This document shows positions 43,291 through 47,729 of a stretch of 47,729 nucleotides of DNA, piece after piece; positions within the stretch are counted from its first letter, which is position 1; each line of letters starts with the position of its first letter. This DNA comes from CAYLZO01 sp964387775 (lineage in GTDB: Bacteria > Chloroflexota > Anaerolineae > JAAYZQ01), in contig CAYLZO010000008.1 of NCBI GenBank assembly GCA_964387775.1, positions 1 through 47,729 of the forward strand. The letters run 5' to 3'. The position numbers were made by a program, and so were the translations under genes. The notes under the pieces are model-generated. The model searched no databases. It saw only the letters and a program-made list of their open reading frames with translations, and was not told where the DNA came from.

Positions 43291-43588
43291 TCAACAGTAT
43301 CCAGTGAACAGTAAAAAGTGAACAGCAAACTCATACGTAACAAGTCATCACAAGATTGACCATGGATGGCGAGCAGATGGCCAGAAATGCCCCCATGGAC
43401 AGAAAGGAACACGGACAAGAAACAGAGAAAAAGAGAATGTCCGTGGTTTTTCCGTCCGTGGGAACAGATTGGCGTCTTGCTGTATAGCGCTGTTACGTAT
43501 AAACGGGACAGTGAAACAGTTATCAGTGGTGAGTGACGGGTGACTGTTTACTGATCACTGTTTACTGATCACTGTATACTGGTCACTG
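43281..43588. repeat. Long nested palindrome of short-word repeats
   Basis: Outer arms 43281-43325 and 43544-43588 (45 bases each, CAGTGA/ACAGT words; 26 of the 33 outermost positions complementary), a middle pair of perfect 10-mers ATACGTAACA (43333-43342) and TGTTACGTAT (43491-43500), and inner CACGGAC (43410-43416) with GTCCGTG (43439-43445, again 43454-43460). The order A-B-C-C'-B'-A' lets the whole 308 bases fold on one axis. No coding frame of interest is inside. Confidence 0.75.
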
Positions 43589-43602
43589 ATCTTTGACCCG
43601 AC

Positions 43603-43632
43603 TTGGACCAGATTATGACTTCATTGTATTAT
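43603..43632 (+). promoter_or_regulatory. Possible ppdK promoter
   Basis: TTGGAC (43603-43608), 18-base spacer, TATTAT (43627-43632) in a visibly AT-rich stretch 180 bases before ppdK. The remaining leader to 43812 shows no other element I can name. Confidence 0.35.
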
Positions 43633-43812
43633 TCTATAAGATGGTAATTTCTGTCAGCATTCCAAGCGAAGGCGCTCGGGTGCTATGGGGTTGACTTTTC
43701 AACAGTGAATCGAAGGCCGGATGGCTCGGGTGAGGTATCCGATCTTTGATGTTCAACCCTTGCAGCTCTCGCGCGCCTTTGCCATATCATGACTAGGAGG
43801 TATGAATCACAG

Positions 43813-46533
43813 ATGACGAAGAAGTGGGTCTACTTGTTCGACGAGGTTGACGAAGCTGAAGAGTATGCCGGCGACTGGGATGGTGTACGCGGGCTTCTCG
43901 GCGGGAAGGGGGCCAATCTCGGTGACATGACGAGTTTGGGTGTGCCTGTGCCGCCTGGCTTCACCGCCACGACGGAAGCCTGCCTCGCTTTCTTGGAAGC
44001 CGGCGAGCAGTTCCCCGAGGGTATGTGGGAGCAGGTCCTCGAATCGATGAAGGACGTCGAGGAAAAGACCGGTAAGACGTTCGGCGATCCCGAGAATCCC
44101 TTGCTCGTCTCCAGCCGGTCCGGTGCCAAGTTCTCCATGCCTGGCATGATGGATACGGTGTTGAACATCGGCCTCAACGATGAGACGGCCAAAGGCATGA
44201 TCGAGCTGACCGACGATGCGCGGTTCGTCTACGACTCGTATCGCCGGCTCGTTCAGATGTACGGCGTCGTCGTCATGGGGATGTCGGACGAGGCCTTCGA
44301 GGAAGTGATCACCGAGGCGCGCGAGCGGAAGGGCGTCGAGGTAGATGCCGAGCTCGAAGCCGAGGACTGGATGAAGGTCACCGACGAGTTCAAGAAGATC
44401 TACGCGGAGCATACCGGCGACCCCTTCCCCGAAGATCCGTACGAGCAGCTTCGCCTGGCCATCGAGGCCGTCTTCGGATCCTGGAACGTCAAGCGCGCAG
44501 TGGACTACCGAAATGCTGCCGGTATCTCCCACGATCTGGGCACCGGCGTCAACGTCCAAACGATGGTCTTCGGCAACATGGGCTGGAACTCTGGAACCGG
44601 CGTCGCCACGACGCGCAACATCTCCACTGGCGCCAAGGAGATCGAGGGCGACTATCTGCTGAACGCCCAGGGCGAGGATGTGGTAGCCGGCATCCGCCAG
44701 ACCAAGGACATCTCCCAGCTCAAGAATGACTTGCCGCAGGCCTGGGAAGAGCTGAAGGGGATCTGTGAGCGTCTGGAGGAACACTACCGCGAGGTTCAGG
44801 ACGTCGAGTTCACCATCGAGAACGGCAAGCTCTGGATGCTCCAGACTCGCGACAGCAAGCGCACGGCCCAGGCAGCGGTGAAAATCGCAGCCGACTTTGT
44901 GGAAGAGGGCGTTATCTCTCCCGAGGAGGCTCTGAGCCGTATCACGCCCGATCAGGTCGATTTCTTCCTGCACCCACAGTTCGCTGTGGAGACGAAGCAG
45001 AAGGCGAAGGAAACTGGCGAGCTACTGGCCACCGGCCTCAACGTCTCGCCTGGTGCAGCCGTCGGCGTCGTTGCCTTCGACGCTGACATAGCCGAGAAGT
45101 GGGCCAAGGACGACGGCCGCGACGTCATCATGGTGCGCCCCGAGACGAAGCCTGACGATGTCCACGGTATGTTGGCGGCGAAGGGCATTTTGACGGAAAA
45201 GGGCGGACGGACCAGCCACGCGGCCTTGGTGGCGCGCCAGTTCGGCAAGCCGGCCGTAGTCGGTGTCTCGGCCCTCGATCTCGATCTTGAAAATCGCCAG
45301 ATGACGGTCGATGGTCGGGTGTTCAAGGAAGGCGACTGGGTTTCCATCGACGGTACCGACGGTGAGCTGTATGCCGGCAAGCTGGAAACGCTGGTACCCG
45401 ACATCGACGATCCGAACCTGTTGAAGATCCTGGGGTGGGCCGACGAATTCCGCCAGATCGGTGTCTGGGCCAACGCTGACTATCCACGCGATGCGCAGCG
45501 TGCCCGCAACTACGGTGCCGAGGGCATTGGCCTGACGCGAACGGAGCACATGTTCTTCGAGCCAGAGCGCATGCCCCACGTCCAGCAGATGATCCTGACC
45601 GACAGTGCCGAGGAACGTAAGGCGGCGTTGGACAAACTGTTGCCCTTCCAACGGGAAGATTTTGCCGGCCTGTTCCGCGTGATGGACGGTCTGCCGGTCA
45701 TCATCCGCCTGATTGACCCGCCGTTGCACGAGTTCTTGCCCAGTCACGAGGAGCTGCTCACCGATGTCACCAGGCTCCAGACTCGCAAGGAGTTGGGCGA
45801 GTTTTCATCTGAGGATGAGGCGGATTTGGCGGAGAAGGAGAAAATGCTGCGCGCCGTGAACCGGCTGCGCGAAGCGAACCCCATGCTGGGTCTGCGCGGT
45901 GTGCGTCTGGGCATCCACATGCCCGAGGTGACCGAGATGCAGGTGCGCGCCATCTTCGAGGCGGCCTGCAACGTGGCTGCGGAAGGCGTTGACGTTCACC
46001 CCGAGGTCATGATCCCGCTGACGTCTCACGTCAACGAGTTGAAGGAACAGCGCAATGCGTTGGAGCGTGTGGCGAAGCAGGTCATGGAAGAGAAGGGGAT
46101 CGACGTCGACTACAAGTTTGGCACCATGATCGAGATTCCGCGCGCTGCTCTAACCGCCGGTGAGGTAGCCGAATACGCGGAATTCTTCTCCTTCGGCACC
46201 AACGACTTGACGCAGACGACGTTTGGTATCTCGCGTGACGATGCCGAGGCCGGCTTCCTGGTCGAGTATCAGGAGAAGGGTATCCTGACGGAGAACCCCT
46301 TTGCCAGCATCGATGAGGCCGGCGTGGGCAAGCTGATGCAGATCGCGGTAGCGGATGGCCGTAAGACCCGCCCCAATATGGAAATCGGCATCTGTGGCGA
46401 GCACGGCGGCGATCCGAAGTCGGTGCACTTCTGCCACAAGATTGGCCTCAACTACGTGAGCTGCTCGCCGTTCCGCGTGCCCATTGCGCGGCTGGCCGCG
46501 GCCCACGTAGCGCTGGCGGACAAGGAGAAGTAG
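43813..46533 (+). CDS. ppdK: Pyruvate, phosphate dikinase
   Basis: A 906-residue enzyme interconverting ATP, phosphate and pyruvate with AMP, PPi and PEP. The N-terminal nucleotide-binding part has LLGGKGANLGDMTSLGVPVP and SSRSGAKFSMPGMMDTVLNI. The swivelling domain carries the catalytic H469 in GGRTSHAALVARQFGKP. The C-terminal PEP/pyruvate barrel has GIGLTRTEHMFF, SFGTNDLTQTTFGISRDDA and the catalytic C861 in GICGEHGGDP. Length is normal. ATG 43813 (MTKKWVYLF) matches relatives; ATG 43789 would add eight residues, and AGGAGG at 43795 lies between the two. The coding text looks less GC-rich than its neighbours. It is monocistronic, with a terminator after it. Confidence 0.96.
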   Translation: MTKKWVYLFDEVDEAEEYAGDWDGVRGLLGGKGANLGDMTSLGVPVPPGFTATTEACLAFLEAGEQFPEGMWEQVLESMKDVEEKTGKTFGDPENPLLVSSRSGAKFSMPGMMDTVLNIGLNDETAKGMIELTDDARFVYDSYRRLVQMYGVVVMGMSDEAFEEVITEARERKGVEVDAELEAEDWMKVTDEFKKIYAEHTGDPFPEDPYEQLRLAIEAVFGSWNVKRAVDYRNAAGISHDLGTGVNVQTMVFGNMGWNSGTGVATTRNISTGAKEIEGDYLLNAQGEDVVAGIRQTKDISQLKNDLPQAWEELKGICERLEEHYREVQDVEFTIENGKLWMLQTRDSKRTAQAAVKIAADFVEEGVISPEEALSRITPDQVDFFLHPQFAVETKQKAKETGELLATGLNVSPGAAVGVVAFDADIAEKWAKDDGRDVIMVRPETKPDDVHGMLAAKGILTEKGGRTSHAALVARQFGKPAVVGVSALDLDLENRQMTVDGRVFKEGDWVSIDGTDGELYAGKLETLVPDIDDPNLLKILGWADEFRQIGVWANADYPRDAQRARNYGAEGIGLTRTEHMFFEPERMPHVQQMILTDSAEERKAALDKLLPFQREDFAGLFRVMDGLPVIIRLIDPPLHEFLPSHEELLTDVTRLQTRKELGEFSSEDEADLAEKEKMLRAVNRLREANPMLGLRGVRLGIHMPEVTEMQVRAIFEAACNVAAEGVDVHPEVMIPLTSHVNELKEQRNALERVAKQVMEEKGIDVDYKFGTMIEIPRAALTAGEVAEYAEFFSFGTNDLTQTTFGISRDDAEAGFLVEYQEKGILTENPFASIDEAGVGKLMQIAVADGRKTRPNMEIGICGEHGGDPKSVHFCHKIGLNYVSCSPFRVPIARLAAAHVALADKEK

Positions 46534-46598
46534 CACGGCTAACGGTGCGGTGAAGAAAGCGCCGGCAGTCGAGAGTCCGTCGCTGCTCGCTAATCAAC

Positions 46599-46640
46599 GA
46601 GGGCCAGATGGAGAAGCCTCCGTCTGGCCCTCTTGTTATT
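46599..46640 (+). terminator. Rho-independent terminator after ppdK
   Basis: Stem GAGGGCCAGA / TCTGGCCCTC with a loop that can pair further (GGAG/CTCC), followed by TTGTTATT. Confidence 0.85.
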
Positions 46641-46748
46641 CATGGGGCGCCCCGTAGCATCTGTGGAGCAGTGCGCTATTCTGCTGCTTTCTCCTCTTCG
46701 AGCATCGCTAGAAACGCCTGCTTCCGCACAAATCGTTGACGGATTTGA

Positions 46749-47192
46749 TCATTCTTCGCGTAGCTCGGACAATGCCTCTTCCAAAAGATGATCTATGTCT
46801 TCTTCGGTCATTGTCTCGTAATCCAGATCCCGTTCTTTGCACCAGGCCTTGAAATGCGAAACTGATTCCTCCGCTACCCGCTCAACTGCTGCCGAGAAGC
46901 CCAGGCGGGATAGTGCCTCTTCTCTAGATGAGATCATCTGCGCCGCACTGTTTAGCTCCTCGTCCGAGGCACCCATTTGAGCCAGCAGACTCAGAAAATG
47001 TTCCCGTCGCCAAGCTCGATCATCCAGCCGGCTGAGGGAAGTCACTGTCGTTCCAGCCGGCGAAGAGAGCACGACAGTTCCGTCTCGGTAAATGTGGACG
47101 GTTCCCTGCAGATCTTCAAAGTATACCAACGCCACAGACTCACCCGACTCGTTTATCTTGCTGAAATCTGTGACCTTTACTTTTGCTCCCAT
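46749..47192 (-). CDS. Uncharacterised small acidic protein
   Basis: A 147-residue protein without signal peptide or membrane helix. The first part (KVKVTDFSKINESGESVALV, VHIYRDGTVVLSSPAG) looks like a small beta domain, the rest (about 65-147) is helical and acidic, ending ITEEDIDHLLEEALSELREE-like. I do not recognise the family. Base composition is clearly more AT-rich than most of the window, a hint of recent arrival. TAAGGGG precedes ATG 47192. Confidence 0.6.
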   Translation of the reverse strand: MGAKVKVTDFSKINESGESVALVYFEDLQGTVHIYRDGTVVLSSPAGTTVTSLSRLDDRAWRREHFLSLLAQMGASDEELNSAAQMISSREEALSRLGFSAAVERVAEESVSHFKAWCKERDLDYETMTEEDIDHLLEEALSELREE

Positions 47193-47231
47193 CTGCCCTT
47201 ACCCCTAACTCGGTCTATCGCTTCTCTGAGT

Positions 47232-47260
47232 ATTATACACGCATCGTTGAGAATCAATAA
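47232..47260 (-). promoter_or_regulatory. Promoter of the 46749-47192 gene
   Basis: Minus strand: TTATTG (47260-47255), 17-base spacer, perfect TATAAT (47237-47232), 40 bases before the start. Confidence 0.6.
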
Positions 47261-47369
47261 ATCGTAGGTTCGTGGCGCTGATATGATGGTGAGTACTGTT
47301 GTTTTGACCTTCCTCGAACGAATCTAAGACCCATCTTTGACCTCGCTGTGCTATTCTTTCCCTCGGAAC

Positions 47370-47393
47370 ATACACTATAGGGGTATGGTGTAT
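47370..47393. promoter_or_regulatory. Operator palindrome of the second CsoR-family gene
   Basis: ATACAC and GTGTAT bracket TATAGGGGTATG, giving a 24-base imperfect palindrome of the TATA-GGGG-TAT type used by CsoR/CstR repressors. It lies 22 bases before the predicted start, suggesting autoregulation. Confidence 0.6.
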
Positions 47394-47415
47394 TGGCAAG
47401 TCGATGGAGGCCGGC

Positions 47416-47682
47416 ATGTACCACGAGTATCCACCAGAGGTGGAGCGAGATTTACTAAACCGATTGCGGCGCATCGAAGGACAGGTGCGCGGCGTGCAGC
47501 GCATGATCGAGGAGCAGCGAAATTGCAAAGACGTGCTGCAGCAGATCATGGCCATACGTTCGGCCAGCTATCGAACAGGGTTGCAGCTCGTGCGGCACTC
47601 GGCCTTTGAATGCTTGAATGATCCGGAGCGAACGCCAGATCAAGCGATTGGTGAACTGGTCGATACCTTGTTGAAAATATAA
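47416..47682 (+). CDS. CsoR/CstR-family repressor
   Basis: An 88-residue DUF156 protein (LLNRLRRIEGQVRGVQRMIE). Conserved C37 and C66 are 29 residues apart, as in the family, but the position that holds the copper-ligand His in the first CsoR (H58, four before the second Cys) is S62 here; a His sits one residue earlier (H61). A Cys pair without the His is the pattern of CstR, which senses persulfides, so copper sensing is less likely. ATG 47416 is chosen because GGAGG lies 5 bases before it; ATG 47404 is inside the leader. The gene it controls may lie beyond the right edge. Confidence 0.85.
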   Translation: MYHEYPPEVERDLLNRLRRIEGQVRGVQRMIEEQRNCKDVLQQIMAIRSASYRTGLQLVRHSAFECLNDPERTPDQAIGELVDTLLKI

Positions 47683-47729
47683 ACTGAGTGGCTCCGATTT
47701 TCGAGGAGTGAGGCACGCCTACGTGCCGA

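Overview
The window is a GC-rich bacterial chromosome segment, best explained as a member of the Chloroflexota (Anaerolineae/Caldilineae-like). This is inferred from the mix of genes: a system I cytochrome c maturation cluster with a Cys-type CcmE, a MoxR/DUF58/DUF4129 cassette, a SARP/BTAD regulator, secreted proteins ending in an IYLPIVL-like tail, and many GTG/TTG starts with stop/start overlaps. No rRNA, tRNA, phage, IS element or CRISPR array was seen.

Layout. 1-5.1 kb: the 3' end of a YhdH/AcuI-type oxidoreductase, a degenerate RsmI-like methylase, a bifunctional phosphoglucose/phosphomannose isomerase and a PhoB/PhoR-type two-component pair. 5.1-9.1 kb (minus strand): a small membrane protein and an overlapping operon of ABC-F ATPase, CoaE and two GNATs. 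9.2-14.5 kb: a lipase, a very large soluble PAS/GAF histidine kinase, a winged-helix response regulator, and a 101-aa gene encoding only a histidine-kinase dimerisation domain. That small gene and the following subtilisin gene share an almost identical promoter element with TGCAC repeats. 14.7-19.7 kb: secreted subtilase, a SARP regulator fused through a membrane segment to an outside DNRLRE domain, and two secreted proteins.

19.7-33.6 kb is the core of interest: csoR (with a clear operator), a CopZ-like chaperone and CopA, followed by a lipoprotein with three DsbA-like domains whose reading frame contains two in-frame UGA codons, each exactly at the first Cys of a DsbA CPxC motif. Both UGAs are followed at identical distance by a hairpin with the same CCGUGAG loop, so I read it as a double-selenocysteine protein. 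It leads into ccmE, ccmF, two zinc-ribbon or membrane accessory proteins, ccmABCD, a CcdA-like protein whose two halves are in circularly permuted order, and a ResA/CcmG-like thioredoxin. Together these look like a copper and thiol/selenol redox plus cytochrome c assembly locus.

33.7-47.7 kb: a DUF2085 protein, moxR/DUF58/DUF4129 interrupted by an inverted PIN-type toxin-antitoxin pair, a methyltransferase, two uncharacterised proteins, glutamine-dependent NAD synthetase, pyruvate phosphate dikinase, a hypothetical protein and a second CsoR-family repressor that looks CstR-like with its own palindromic operator.

Several intergenic gaps hold hairpin elements built from short degenerate words (GTGATGC, CAGTGA, CAGGTAYC), including a nested palindrome of about 308 bases after nadE.
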